NCBI GenBank assembly: GCA_930367205.1
Contig: OV884011.1
Span: 108,553,139-108,617,138, forward strand
Length of the DNA stretch: 64,000 bases
Direction of reading: 5' to 3'
Source of the DNA: Acanthosoma haemorrhoidale
Taxonomy: Eukaryota; Arthropoda; Insecta; Hemiptera; Acanthosomatidae
The notes beneath the pieces were generated by a model, which saw only the letters and a program-made list of their open reading frames with translations, made no database searches and was not told the origin of the DNA. The position numbers and the translations under genes were made by a program. Of this stretch, positions 23,401 through 37,492 are shown piece by piece. The first letter of the stretch is position 1. Every line of letters starts with the position of its first letter.

Positions 23401-23629
23401 CACTTCCCTAATTGTATTTTTCTCTTTCTTGTTATTTTCAATTGTATTAAATGAATCAATATTTACTTAAAGTTAAATTTCATCTAGTAAAATGTCAAAA
23501 TTCTCAAACAGTCAAAGTTTCAAAAAAGATATGAAAATCCCATCCTCACTGAATGTTTAAACGTCTTGCGCTACCCCATATAAAAAAACAACGATTCTTG
23601 GTTTAAAGGGGAACGTAAGCCGTAAACAA

Positions 23630-23829
23630 GATTATGCAACCCCGCCCTACAGCTCTGACAGTCGATAAAGGTGGCGGGGGGATGTGGAAGGCATGCGCAG
23701 TTACATCCCCTCACGCAGCGACTGCGCATTCATAGAGAGTCACGCCCATTTCCTAAGGGTGGTTCCATGTATCCTTGGGATTATTTACCCAGAATCGTAT
23801 ATTTAGCAGCTTTCACAACAACGGTGTAG
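23630..23829 (+). promoter_or_regulatory. GC-rich island with paired NRF1/erect-wing-like words
   Basis: This island stands out from its surroundings. GCATGCGCAG (23691-23700) and CTGCGCAT (23722-23729) share ATGCGCAG in opposite orientation. ATGCGCA words are the known core of NRF1, called erect wing in Drosophila, which binds near housekeeping promoters. At the plus-strand end a possible donor GTAAGG starts at 23830. A promoter with a first untranslated exon on the plus strand is one reading, an enhancer another. No start codon or TATA box is convincing. Confidence 0.25.
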
Positions 23830-23992
23830 GTAAGGGGTGAATTGGGTGAAAAAAAAAAATGCTTGAAAATAGTATTTGAGGGTGCGACGTACAATATATT
23901 TTAGTTTATTGTTGTTCCTCCTTCTAGAAAAAAGTACTTATAACTTTTTAAATGGTTATTTTCTTTTCAAATTCCAAGTTAGTTACGTTACG

Positions 23993-24011
23993 TTATATAT
24001 ATATATATATA
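23993..24011. repeat. TA dinucleotide repeat
   Basis: A short uninterrupted TA run flanked on both sides by ACGTTA words. Confidence 0.8.
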
Positions 24012-27000
24012 CGTTATATCTGTTACGTTTGGCGAATGTGGGTTTTTATTTTATTCTGGATACTTACTTGCATACCAATGTCTGATATATCAAACTGTGT
24101 CCAAATACACAAAATGTAAGGAAATAAATAAAGGGTGAATCTTTAGGATGATCCTGATGTTATATGGTGGCTAACTTACTCGCAACTCCACGCTGATACG
24201 CTCCATGTGAATAATTAAAATATTTGATTACTCTATCAAATACTGAGCGTATTGCATTAGCGTAAAATTATCCTAAAATATGTTTTGCTCAATAATATTC
24301 AATGAATTATAATTGTTTCAATTGCTTCTAATCCAAAAGTAATTTACCTCAATAAATCAAAGTGGTGGTCAATGGAAGGAATTTCATTTATAAAATAGAA
24401 TTTTATATTACAATATGCTTTATTCAATTGTTCAGAAGTATTTAATGTAATAGAATTAAAATTTAATATGGTTCAAAATTATAAAAAAAAGAACTTAATC
24501 TATCTTAGTGGCAAAGCATTAATAACAATGTCTTCAATATGTGGTCGGTGCAACTTGGAGGGCAAAACGTCCTGAGCGTCTCCCAAGCACGTTCGGGCCC
24601 GCATCCCGAACAAGTGAGCGATGGATGCCGCAGACCTCCGCATATACATAGGCCTCCTGGTTTCATAGTCCCATTGAGGCGTGTGGCATCATCATTGGTT
24701 ATTTTGTGCTAAGAAATATTTTTTTAATACCTACATCGAACCAAGATGGGAGGTGACTCCAACACTTATTTGGAGCATCAATAGAATTTGGAGCAATCAG
24801 GCCACCATGTTTTATTGCCTGTCGATCTCACTTTTATAACACCTTGTGCAGTCGTCCCTGGTGACTTTTAGCTTTCATCTAGGCGACCTCTATCTCTTAA
24901 TATTATTCTTATTTTTATAGTAAATTCACATGTCTGGGGTGGACCACCATGACATATCCTAATACAATGAGGATATTTTTGAGATGTCAAATTGATTAAA
25001 TCATTTATACAAACCGTTATAGCACAGCATACGGACAGACAGAAAAATAAAAGTAAAGCCTCAAAGAAAAATCCACGATCTGTATTCGATGTAATGTTAC
25101 GAATTCGAATTTAAAATTAGCTGAAGAATTTTTATTCAGTTTGAAATTGATAAATTAGAGTGCGGTAATAGGTTAAATGAAGTGGATGAATGAGAGTGTT
25201 GTTGGACTCTTCCTGGACTAGATACAGGCTTGCCATGACATCGTTAATTCATAATAGCCACTGCTTTATTGTAAGGTTCTTTTGTCCCGGGGCTGTTTCG
25301 ACTGTTTATTATAGGTTCTCGGTCAACGATGTCGACAGTACTAGAGCTTCTCGTCTATTGTTAGCATATTTTCATCTTATGTAACAAAATAAAAGTTACT
25401 ATTTGTCATCATTATAAGAGTGACAATAAATTTTAATGGGAGTTTCTCATAGCTAGAGGAGCAGCTATATAATCGAAATTGATGTAGGTCACATCGAAAA
25501 GTTCACCACTGCATGGTTTAAATACACTTACTTTTTATTTTAGGAAGCAAGAGAAATATTTGTGCCGCGTACGTGTGAAAATTTGATTTCTTCATCTTCA
25601 TGGAAATCAATTAACTTTATTCTTGTGTAGTCATTTACAAAGATAATTTCGGTTATATAAGCTCTAAGAGAAATACGAGATCGGTGTAAAAATGTTACAT
25701 TATGACTACTTTCAGTTTGAAATTTTGAAATAAAGTGACCGAAATGGTATGACCATGTTAATGCTAACTCGGTGTTTAGTTTAACGTCAAGAAGTTTGTA
25801 GAAACGAAAAGAACTCAGTACAACCGTCCGGAAATTTTTAGAAACTCATAGAACTTTTTAGATGATTCTACAAGATTGTGGGAACGAATAGGGCTCAGTT
25901 TAATTTTGTCATTCGTGTTCTTGTAATCTAGTAATTCGAAAATTCGAAAGGACCAAAGGAATGAAATGTTATATGTTCAAACCCCGACATGGGGAAGTTA
26001 GAGTACAATTGTTAAATAACGGAGAACAGATGTCTTTTGATGTAGGCCGACCGACGTATCGAACCTGTTTAGGATAAGGGTGGTTCAATGTGCAAGATGG
26101 AGCCGAAAAGGCATGCATGGTCACAAAGGACCATAAAGAAGAAAAAAAGAGCCTTCTGAAGAGCGGTAGATTCGGTTCATGACGAGAACATATATACGTC
26201 GAGAATTTGCTGGGCAGGCGGTGGTTGCGCTGTTGTGCTGAGGCTGCAAGTAGCAGAAAATGTGTGCACTTGATCACTAATGTTTTTTTTATTTTTTGAA
26301 ATATTTGTTAATTAACTATAAATTCAACTCTAAAAAAAAAATGAGTACTATTAACGAAACCCAATGATTTACAAAAAATAATAGTCAGTAGGATATCATA
26401 CTGTTATTAATGTAGTTTAGCGTTTACTCTTTTGAGGATTCCTTTACACTTAAAATTTCTTTGGAACATTTTAAATTGTTTTATGTTAATAGGGTATACC
26501 GGATGCTGTATGCTGATCAAAACATTAAGTGAAAAGGTATATTCACGATATTTTCAAGTTGATTGCACGCAGGATATAGTTCAAACCGCACACTGAAAAT
26601 TGTGAATAGTTCTCAAACAGTTGTAAAGTGTTCTTTAACAAGGCTTTGGTCTGATCAATATCCTTAACCAGTAGCATCTATTTAAGCAGTGCTTGACTGT
26701 ATATAAAAAAAAAAATCTACAATTGAACACATAACCACGAAATCTACAAAGTACTTTTCATTATGTATTTAAGAGTTATTTTGAATATTGGAGTTTTGAT
26801 TGCTCCTGTATAGGATAAGTTTGAACTTGGACAACGTAAAGGACTTAAGCGGTCAAAGAAAGTTTGTCTAACTGCTGCATTTTCTCAAATATAATTTAAG
26901 TAAAAAAAAAAACCCACAAAAAAAAATGATTGTTTGATAGCAAATCCATTAATTTCTCAAGCTGACGTGCAAACGTATTCAGATAACCTGGCATTTACAG

Positions 27001-27539
27001 ACGTTAATCCCTATTTAAGGGAAGACGTTGAGAGTGATTTTTCACTGTATTTCGCAATGTTTCAACTCCTAGTATTAATTAAATCACGATGTCGTGAAGA
27101 TGAAAATTACTAGAAACTAATAAGTTAATGCATACTGGATTACAAAAAAAATTGATAAAAATATTACTATAGTAAATAACGGCAACAAACATACACCTGA
27201 TGTCGCCATAACTCCTTATTAGATATTATAGTTTTTAGATATTATAATTTGTAGGCTGTGGACTCCAACGTACTTAACGTTAGATTTGGAATGTTTACCT
27301 TCCTTTTCTGCTCTTGATGAATTATAAATTATTTTCATTGTTATCTGTCAAATATAAAAAAATTCGAGTGTGAACAATATTCAAGCATAGATAAGATATC
27401 TAATGAACATAGTTCAATGAACACAAATCGGCGATGGGGTTCAATATCGTGTTCAAGAGAGGTGGCAAGGATATTTTCAGTAATTACATATGATGGTACT
27501 ATCCAGGAAAAAGTGTTCAGAGAAAAAAACAAAAAAAAT

Positions 27540-27733
<194 letters not shown>

Positions 27734-28153
27734 TCTGGAATTTTCCATGACTGGCCTTCTCTAATCGCTTGTTGGAAATCTGATATAGATAGATGTCAAA
27801 CATCCAAACTAAAAACTATTATTGACAAAACATTATCTCATATATCAATATCGTGTATTTCGAACCAGTGAAGCTGGTTACGTAAGACATTTCATAGAAA
27901 AAAGTACAAGACAATGTTTTTGTGTATTATTTACTTAATAAATAAAATCAGAACAAAATTAAAACGGTAAGGGGAAAAAAAATAATGATATCCCAACGAG
28001 TCCCCTGTATTTCGAAATAGCACCATATCTGTCTCTCCAAATGTTTATTTTTTTTTTAAATTAGCCAAAGTTTATTCTACCCAGACAGCCTGAATATTAT
28101 ATGCATAATATAATATTTTTCACACTCACCGTCCTCATTTCTTTAACAACGAA

Positions 28154-28243
28154 CACAGGTGGTCTGAAAAGTTTCCAACCTCATCATGAAGATGATAATA
28201 AAATAAATAAAAGCTTTGTTAGGTCGGAAACTTTTCAGACAAC
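28154..28243 (-). mobile_element. mariner-like MITE, about 90 bp
   Basis: Terminal inverted repeats GTCTGAAAAGTTTCC (28162-28176) and GGAAACTTTTCAGAC (28226-28240) surround an AT-rich centre of about 50 bp with TCATCATGAAGATGATAATA. Nearly the whole element can fold as a hairpin. A related copy at 50018-50116 lies between TA dinucleotides, the target used by the Tc1/mariner superfamily. No transposase is present. The flanks here are not clean TA duplications, so the ends are approximate. Confidence 0.75.
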
Positions 28244-29980
28244 TATAATATAACACTCTCGATATCTTTAAAAAAAATTATTTTGTCAATCGTGATGAGA
28301 AAAGACATTTACATCCACCAAACTGACATTACTTCATTTCATGGTTAACTGAAATGTGTTGACCTAAAAGAAAAAGACCTGAAATGGTTTGAACATTTCG
28401 GTATGAGATGTCAGAAGAATGAGAATGATTGGTGAACAAATTACTATACCATGAAAAGTCCTAAATAGTTGACATACATTGAAGAATGTGAAAATAAAAA
28501 CAAACATTTGGAGAGACTGCGAAGTATATTGAAATTTTTGAGTTTTTCATATAATGCTGTAATGAATAATGAGAAATGAAACCATAAATGAACATTGATT
28601 AAATAGGCAAAAGTATTCTTTCAGACTAGATACTAGGCAGTTGAGTACTGCAGGCATAGTTTCTATTTAATTGGGATTGGATTCAGAGAAAAATCACATG
28701 ATCTCCCCTCCTCCTAACACTTAGGTCACTCGATGATATTCATTTTTTTTTTTTCTTTGAGCGTCTACATTGTCTTTTACTCTATGAGAAACTTTACTAA
28801 GTAGTAAATTTATAGTTGCTTTCTTTAATCATAAATTCTCCTAACATGGTACTTTATTTTCGCTTTTTCTTGAAAATTATTCTCTTTCTCCCCTAGCCTC
28901 TCTTTGATTGTGTTCGAATATACTAAAGCCTAGATAAATACATCGGTTTTTGTCACAAATCGTCGGGAGAAAAAATAATATAATAACTTATTCTAGTTCA
29001 TAATTGTAGGTTACAAACAAGTCCACATTCTTCCTACGTTTGAAGCGTGTTATTATTCGCTTAATGTTCAAATAACAATGGAATGAAACTCACATGTATT
29101 CATTCAACACGAATCAGCTTCTATATAGATATAGGAAGTTTTATGAGAAGTTACTTTTTAATAACTAGAATATGTATAGTTCAATTTATTTTTCATCAAA
29201 CTCAGCATTTTCCCTCATACAATCGAGGATTTCTTCCAAATGGCTAACTTGCGTTATATTAAACACCCCGATCGTAAAAAATCTGCTAATATTTTTCAAC
29301 TGAACAGAACGGACAGGGAAAGTTGGTGTAGTGTTTAATTGACGCCGAAATTTTGGCCTGGACTGATTGGGCGAAAGTGGTCCTAGCACTAATGGAGCAC
29401 TTTCGCTTCTGTGGCACAGCACCGACTCAGCCACTGCCACCCACAGCGCTTGTGGTCTGACGTACACGGTGGGCCCGAAGTAATATTGAAAATTTGGGGT
29501 TTGAGGAAATATACTACTTTAAGGATATTTAATAATATCCTTATAATACTGGGCAATAATACACCATTGCCCATAAGTCAGCAAAGAATTCTTACCAGGA
29601 ATCGCATTTTTTTTTGACAGTTTTTGTTAAAAGTAACTATTGCAAATTTATAGGACAATACAGGATTTGGTTAGCAGGATTTTGAAAGTTAAATACAATT
29701 GAAATTTCTGATTTTAAGGGGTAGGAGAGATGAGCTAAGCGAAATTTTGAAACTGATAAAAATCAAGATTAGTAAATAAAATATAATTAAGTAAGATAGT
29801 GGAGGCATTTGGAAAATTAAAATATCCTCTCTCAAAACAGTGCTTTCTCTGCCGATTAAGCTTTCGAATTTTATGTTTTGCATTTTAACCTATCAAATCT
29901 ATTCTCAAATAATAAATTTTATAACCTCAAAATATTCGTAGTTCTATAAAGTCAATGGTGCTCTTTACTTCTTAGAGCAC

Positions 29981-30157
29981 TTGGTAGACTCTCACTACCT
30001 TCCTGACCCCATCTGCCTTTCTAGGCATTCCACACCCCATATCCTTCTCATACATCCTTCAAATAGGGGTCTCCCCTTAGTGAAAGGCAGTTTCCAGCCA
30101 AAAATAATTTTCCTTATTTTTCCCACATTCCTATTTTTATAAGTTTGAGAGCTTAGG

Positions 30158-30201
<44 letters not shown>
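29981..30201 (+). mobile_element. family B poly(A) retroelement, plus strand
   Basis: This is the only family B copy on the plus strand. It starts near TTGGTAGACTCTCACTACC, runs through CACACCCCATATCCTTCTC, CTTAGTGAAAGGCA and TTATTTTTCCCACATTCCT, and ends in 44 uninterrupted A (30158-30201). The long pure tail suggests a recent insertion. No clear target-site duplication was found. No open frame. Confidence 0.7.
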
Positions 30202-30203
<2 letters not shown>

Positions 30204-33067
30204 GCTTTTTTGAATCACTTTACTCCCTATTACCTTTCTGCATTTGTCAAACAAAAAAGTCTTATATTTTATCAATGTTCTTATGCATTTTTCTTTTTGG
30301 CTTAATGTAAAGGCGCACGAGTGGCACTAAAACGCCAATTTCTATGAATTCTCGTTCTCCTCATTTCAGCACATTTGAACAATTGAGAACTATAGATTTT
30401 ATTTTAAAACAGAAGAAAAAGAAATAGCTGAACAAATTTACTTCAACGTTCAGTTTTGTAGCCATCTTAATGATAAATTTTCAAGGGTCACATGATAAAG
30501 CCTTAGATAGGATATCTTTATAGCTAAAGAGTCTCAGAGATCATTTTGATGGTATATTCTTTTAAGAAAACACTCATATTAAAATTTTAAAAATTACAGC
30601 CATGTGGATGATTATTTGAAAATGTATTGCTTTTTCATTTAAGGTGAAGAATCGAAAAAAAAACAAGTGCAACGAGTATTTATTTTTTAAGAAAAACTAA
30701 ATAAAATAACCTCATTAAGCAGTAAGATTTGTCAAAAGTAAAAGTGAAGCCAGTTCACTTTGATAATAAAAGTATCCAAACAGGTGACAGATAAAACAAC
30801 AGAACAAGAAGCTATCATTTTGATATAGTATTACTCAAGTTGAGAACGCGAGCTTGTAAGCAGTAAGTACATGAGTCACGATGGTGTAGGGAGTCTCTTT
30901 CATTTAGGAATTTACAGTGATATAGTACTATATATATAAATATGAACTACACAACATAAGTATATAATCTATTAATAAAAACAGACCAGGCATTTGGTGG
31001 TTGATATTGACCAAACTACCCCCTGGAATGATAAACACTTATTACTATACTATATATTTAAAAAAATATAACATACAATAAAGTGTTTGTTTCACATTTA
31101 ATAGCTATCTACTTTCTAACGAACAGACACTTTTCAATTGACTGATATATTTGAACCTCTAATTTTAATGAAAATGCCAGACAAACAGTTAGACAGAGAT
31201 ACATATAACAATTTCTAGGAAGTATAAAATCAGAACAATAAACTCATAAAAACTTGCAATGAGAAACGGTTAGATAAATCTTTTACGTAAGAGAAAACAG
31301 TCTACTGTTGATTTAAATAAGACAAAGCAAACATGGAATACATGCAATTATAAAGAATCTCAATAAAATTGAAATATGTTTAGAATTATGGTATGTAAAC
31401 ATACCAATTTCCACGTTTAATAAAAAAGGATTAAATAATTACCCTTAACATAGTGTTTTTAACATTAATTAAAAGTAAAGATGTTAGCTTTCAACTACAG
31501 AGTTAAATACAAATTAATTTTGTCCAGAGAAACAAAATCAACGAAAACATTATTCGAATTACAGTATACTGAAAATAAAATTGAATTCGTTAGCCACCCT
31601 GGGCAACAGCAGTTTTTTTAATTATAAAATGTCTTAGTATAGGTTATCAGTTACGGCCTGAGTTTTATTTCAATTTTGATTTCATTTGTGACCTTTTTTA
31701 GACGAGTACATTATAATTACGTGTCCTAAAAGCGTAAAAATATTATACAAATTCATTTTTTGTTTTAATTTGTCTCTAAATTATATATAACTATAGCAAA
31801 AGAAGCTATCTATATATGTTTCTATCGAGCATCGATTGCATTTATCAGAACGAGAGAAGTTTTAAAAGACGAATTAACCAATGACAACAATTTAAACAAT
31901 GACTGGAGCAAAAAATTGTTCACAAGTATAAATATATGAGCGTTGAAATAAAATAAACATGTTTTAGTATGAACAATGTCGAATTTAAAAAAAACGTGTA
32001 AAATCTTTGCATTAAAATTCTTTTGTTAAAGAATTTTTTTAATGTACACATGGTATATAAATGACAGTAAGTACAATAGAAGCCAACAAGTATGACATTC
32101 TCGGAGTTGGACAGTTTTATTTTTTATGGAAAAATAAATTTATAAAGAATACACACGTGTTCTTTTGAATGATTTGGATTGTCTGGGATATAATTATTAA
32201 ATTCATTTGGTAGATATAAATTTTTAAATATTTCATAAATACTTCTAATATTTAGTATAATTTCAAAATTCTAAACTCCAAGGATGATGCATTAGTGCAT
32301 TTAAATCGTAACACGTCTGCATAGGTTGAGTTGGCCTCAGTAGTTATTAACGAGTGTTGCATATTTTGATTTGCCATATTGTGGTCAAAAATTTACTAAA
32401 AGTTTCAGATCGGAAGTTTTTTGTAGCTTTCTAGTTTGACTTTGTGCGTATTCCAGTAGAATGACAAAAGTATTGGTCGTTGAGGAATTTTAACAACACG
32501 AACTTTAGGACTCAAGAAATTAAGGGACAATATCAAATGATGTCCAAGTTCCGACCGGAGTTTTGTTTCGGGGTTTCGTAAATTGTGAAAAAAATACTCG
32601 AAAATTTGGACAAAAAAATACTTCATTTCATTTGTTAAACCATCCTGATCACAAATAATAATTTTTTAACAGAAATAAATTATTTATAGCTAATATATAG
32701 ATATAAATACAAAAATTATTGAAACCAGGGCGTATGATACGCGATTTCGTTTACAGGCTTCCAAAACTTAATTCGTTTGAACGTCTGAAATTCTTTCTGC
32801 GAAATGGCTTGTAATGTGTCTCTAATAATATACTTCAAATCTTGAATAAAATTTGAGATAGATTGAATCATTTTTATGACAAGGAGAAAAAATAAACTGA
32901 TACTCCATGTTTGAAAGTTGAGCATTTCCTTTCATCAGGTATTTATGTTATATGCAAAACCAAACTTTGAGAAAATAACAGTGATATCGCACAATTATCA
33001 ACGCCAATATACCAAACAATAAATATCCTTCCAGATTTTATAACTTGTTAGATTGTTGCAACGTTTC

Positions 33068-33083
33068 GGACTGATATCAGTCC
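33068..33083. repeat. perfect 16-bp palindrome
   Basis: GGACTGATATCAGTCC equals its own reverse complement. On the minus strand it is followed at once by GAAACGTTGC. No flanking repeat was recognised. Confidence 0.9.
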
Positions 33084-34663
33084 ACCTTAAAGCAACGTCT
33101 ACACAACCAACAGCACATTAATCGATTAACATCAAGTTGAAATGTTTAAAATTCAAATGTGAGTAATAAGTGTCATTAAAAAAAAAATGAAAACCATTTA
33201 AATATGTCAGTACTTCTACGGGGATGGGTTATAGTAGAAGGTTACTAAGGAGTATCAGTGCCTTGACGGTACAACATACTTTGTCAGATCTGTTGAAAAA
33301 TATCACTACTGAATCAAATTTAAAGAGTTGACCTTTTCACTCTGTACTCATACCCTTGACATCTGCTTTGAAATTCACTGCATTGAAGAAACCAATGCAA
33401 GGATATTATGCTTTTTTTTAAAGTCAGTATCAACTTTTGTATCCTTTGAAATATTACGCATGTACATACTAAACTCTGATTTGCTCAAGAAACATTTCCT
33501 GAATATGATTTTTTGTTATTTTCTTCTATGGACTGTTCTATTGTTGATATATTTCCACTATTCAGCCTGTGACGACAGCCGAGACAGCCTAGACTACATA
33601 GGTGTGTACAGACGACCAAGGCCCCGCCAGTCTACAGCTCGTGACAATTAGTGACAGATATTTGCATAAGAAGGATCAATTAGCCCGCCAGGGCACTGTC
33701 AGGGACCACAAGGTCTCCGCGGAGCCAAACGTGTGTTGGGAGGACAAATCCACTATTCATTCCAACTTTTGGAAATCTTCTAGGAGCATTCTCTAGTTTC
33801 GGGCCAAGACTTTCCCTTCCTAACGAAGTTCTCGGCGTTGGAAAGTGGACATTTTGCGGTGAATAATAAATGAAATTGAGAGATGAAAAACGAAGTTAGT
33901 CATATAAAAAAAAAAAAAAAAAAGAAACAACTGATAAATAAGGAGATTTATGCATGAATGAAAATTCATGATATAATAATTTACCAAAGTAGCCATCATT
34001 CATGAGCCACAACCACCAATTAATCAAACCTGATTAAATAAGGTGACAAATAAAATATTATGAAAGTGTGTCATTTTTATTAAGTAAATATGTCAGATTT
34101 ACAATTTTTTCATTTTCAGGCACCTTCTTGAATTGAATAAGAAAAATTATTGATAGTCACTTAAATAAGACACATTTTTAACGGTTAACTACTAGGACAG
34201 TAAATGAAACAGTTGTCTACATATTTTTTCATTATTTCAAGTTCATTCAATTCAGGATCCCTAAATAGGCGAGATGTCATTGTCTGGAACATGTTCTAAT
34301 TACACATTATACATGGTTAAGAATCAAAAGGTCTATTAGGGTGAATAGTACCTTGCAATCTAACGTCTCTTTTTAAATTATTACTCCTAACCCTTACATC
34401 TACAACTTGATGCAGGCATACATTCTAGGCTGAGAAGATCATCTTCTGCTTACCGGAAGCACTGATGTTCACAAGTAACTGGTTATTTTAAGAATACTAT
34501 ATAGGAAATAACTTTTGATTTTATTTGAAATTACAACGTCGGAGAATACAGTAGCTCCGGCTTTGAAAAAATAAAGCTTGATTGGTGTGACAATTCATCG
34601 ATTAATCCAAGACAAAAAAAAAATGTTGAATTCGTTTTACACTGTCAAAATGGCGTAAATGAC

Positions 34664-34683
34664 ATGGTGCACGTTTGCACCAT
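34664..34683. repeat. perfect 8-bp hairpin with four-base loop
   Basis: ATGGTGCA (34664-34671), loop CGTT, and TGCACCAT (34676-34683) pair fully. The stem can extend by three more pairs past one bulged base. It is short for a microRNA precursor. Confidence 0.8.
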
Positions 34684-37464
34684 TCATCAGTCATTCACGT
34701 TTGTTTGATTGATATCGTGAATTGAAGCATACCTGAGTTCTTAATAAAACGAATCATGAACTGTTATCAGGTGTACAGCTATCAGGATAAAGGCAACAGA
34801 AATTATCGGATTGATGATTAATACTCGTTCACAGGGTATCGAAGTATCAAGTGATTCAACTGCTACTGAAGTTATTAGAGCTGCTATCCGCCAAATCCCT
34901 TAAAGATACAGCTCAACCGCTTAAGTACATCTGTGCGGATTTACGTCTCACGTGTCATATTTTTTACCTCGTAATCAGTGCCACAAAAAACAGCCTTCGC
35001 TTGATCGAATGGCTTTAACCCTAAGATTTGTTTGTAGTAATATTGACATTGGTGGAAAGAAAGAAGCATCAGATAAATTTAAGATTTGACTGAACACCGT
35101 ATTAAAAAGCCTGAGATGATTTCAGATCAGATTGAAGGATGACTGTACTATTTAGCTATCTTATTTTAAAACGAGATAACATCGGGTCAACAAGAACGCC
35201 TAAAAAAGATAAAATCAGAAAACTAGATTTTTTACATCTGACTCCTGACTTATAGAACTGGAAGTTAAATAAAAATTAACAGTCAAGCTAGCCACAAGTA
35301 TTCAGAGTTGACATGTCATTTAGAAACCATACAACATTCGTTGCTAGCTTGATACCCGATACACATTATTTACGACCTAGACCTCAAAGTTAGATGTAAC
35401 TTTATTTTCAAAGGTTTTTTTTTTTAATTTTGTTAGGCGCTTAAACTGCTGTATGCAGCCTTGCAATGGAACAGATGAATGAAAATGTGAGGAATGCAGT
35501 TTTCATACTAGTTTGAGTGACCATCGAACCTTGGGAGATCCTTATGGCATTCGGTACAACACCGTTTCAGAGATACGAGTATTTAGAATGACCTTTTCAG
35601 TGGATAGATGGATTCATTTGGAATGACGAGTCTAAAAAACGGTATTTTCAGAAAAGTTTAACCTCACTTCTGTTCGGAAAACGGAATCTCATTTCAAAAT
35701 TCATACTTCAAAACCAAATTAATCAATTTATTCGTAAGGCTTCATTTTTTATGAGCATTTTTCAAATCCAACGGTATGTTCCAATATCCTTTCCCACCGC
35801 AGATCAGTCAAGAGAGTCAAATGGTTTCTTTAAGCACGTTTTGTGCACAGGGCTGCTTATGATTTATGTTTTCCCTTTTGTGGCAATCATAAGCGCACAG
35901 ATCAAGACACAGATTGGACCTAATATTTATTGTTTCTATTTACGGTTGTCCTTATTTAAGTAGATGTCTACTCCGAACAGAATCTGTTCAGCTCTCTGTA
36001 ATGTTATAGTGTTGCTACATCTGCCCAGTACTCAAGGACGAGGACTATTATTCGCAGTAGTAGTTAGAGTGAAGGCGAGAAGCATCGGTGCTAAACAGCA
36101 CTCGCGGAAATTCTGTATAGAGCTCTACATATACTTGTTAAAGATGAGTAGTCATATGTCTCCACCGAAAACTCATTTAAAAACTGAAGTCTTCTGAAGT
36201 AGTAAATTGAGATTTATCTTGTAAATAAATTGCACTGAGGACTATTATTCGCTTTGTGACAGCAACCTGGGTCTTTCATTTAATGAAGTATGATAACTTC
36301 CCCATTATATTCAATGTGCACATCCTTCTAATATCAAGAATAAGATGACGATGTTTTTTTTTTATTTAACATAAAAAATATTGTAAAAATGAGATTTCAG
36401 AAAAAAAAAATTCAGAGTAGATGAGGGTCACCTTGCTGCAATTGAGCTAAAATTTGTCGTAGATTGTTCTTTTTTTAATTGGCCCAAAGTAAGTGGGAGG
36501 GAGCTAAACGTTTAGAAAGTTGAAAAATAAGGACCACCCTAATAAAGCTACTTTTCAAATTTCATCAAATAATCGATAAACCCAAGGATCTATGTACCAA
36601 AAATTTGTTAATACTATTTGTTTCTTACATTTTATAATGAGAATATAACTTGTTACTTAAGATAATGTACTTGATAAGTGTGCGACAGCGATCAAGCGAA
36701 ACCATTGTGATATGAATGAATTTATTACGAGCTAACTAACTTTTTTGGATTTTCCTTGACTCCTAAGCCGAGTTTATTGACTGGCCAGAAGGCACCCACT
36801 GACATAGATATAAACGCTGAAGCAAACCTGCGATTCCTAAACAATTATCCCTATTCTTTGCAATTTGCTGATTCCTTGCCGTTTCTAGAGTTTCTATAGC
36901 TTCTAATAATTTCTAATCATCGTTTGATATTAATATTTCATAGCTCCCATGATTTTTTTTTTTTAATCAACATATAATAAATTCGAATTCCCACATAAAA
37001 TGGATATTTTGTAGATTGTTAAGTATTCCTAACCTCAGAAGCTATTTCTTCCGGTTTTCACAATTATTCTTCATAAAAAAGGATGGGAACGAGATGCGAT
37101 TGTTTATTGTCTGAAAATATCTATTTACAATCGCTGATTACAATATTAAGCATAAAGGTACTTAACTGTTGAGCATAAAGTTACTATTTCCTTTGTCTCT
37201 GATACGAAGCATAATTAGGATATCTCAATAAACACCAACACCGATATCACCGTGAAAAATAATCTTAAGTAGGCCAGTATCTAAAAAAACGCGATTTATT
37301 AAACGTTCAACGATTTGACCACGTGTTCGATTTTGATCGATCCAGTTCGAACCAAAGCTGTTTGTCATAATCTACTGCAAAAGTTACTAGTTCCAACTGA
37401 ACTCTCCCTAATCTATATAGCCACATTTCAGACTGATAACACACATATCTTTTGAGCAAAAATG

Positions 37465-37492
37465 TACAATACAATACAATACAATACAATAC
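37465..37492. repeat. TACAA pentanucleotide repeat
   Basis: About five and a half exact head-to-tail copies of TACAA. Confidence 0.95.

Noticed and set aside
25545..25631. Possible terminal exon (28 codons after a T-rich acceptor)
   Set aside because: Only the acceptor is good; the peptide has no known relative and such short frames occur by chance.
25969..26277. 102-codon minus-strand frame
   Set aside because: No recognisable domain and unremarkable context.
28125..28150. GTGAGT donor on the minus strand
   Set aside because: The exon it would end lies in and around the MITE and has no acceptor.
33061..33090. Hammerhead ribozyme suggested by CTGAT and GAAAC
   Set aside because: The required CTGANGA core is absent; the palindrome reads CTGATAT.
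34664..34695. Hammerhead ribozyme suggested by CTGATGA beside a stable hairpin on the minus strand
   Set aside because: The hairpin is followed by GTCAT rather than the required GAAA.
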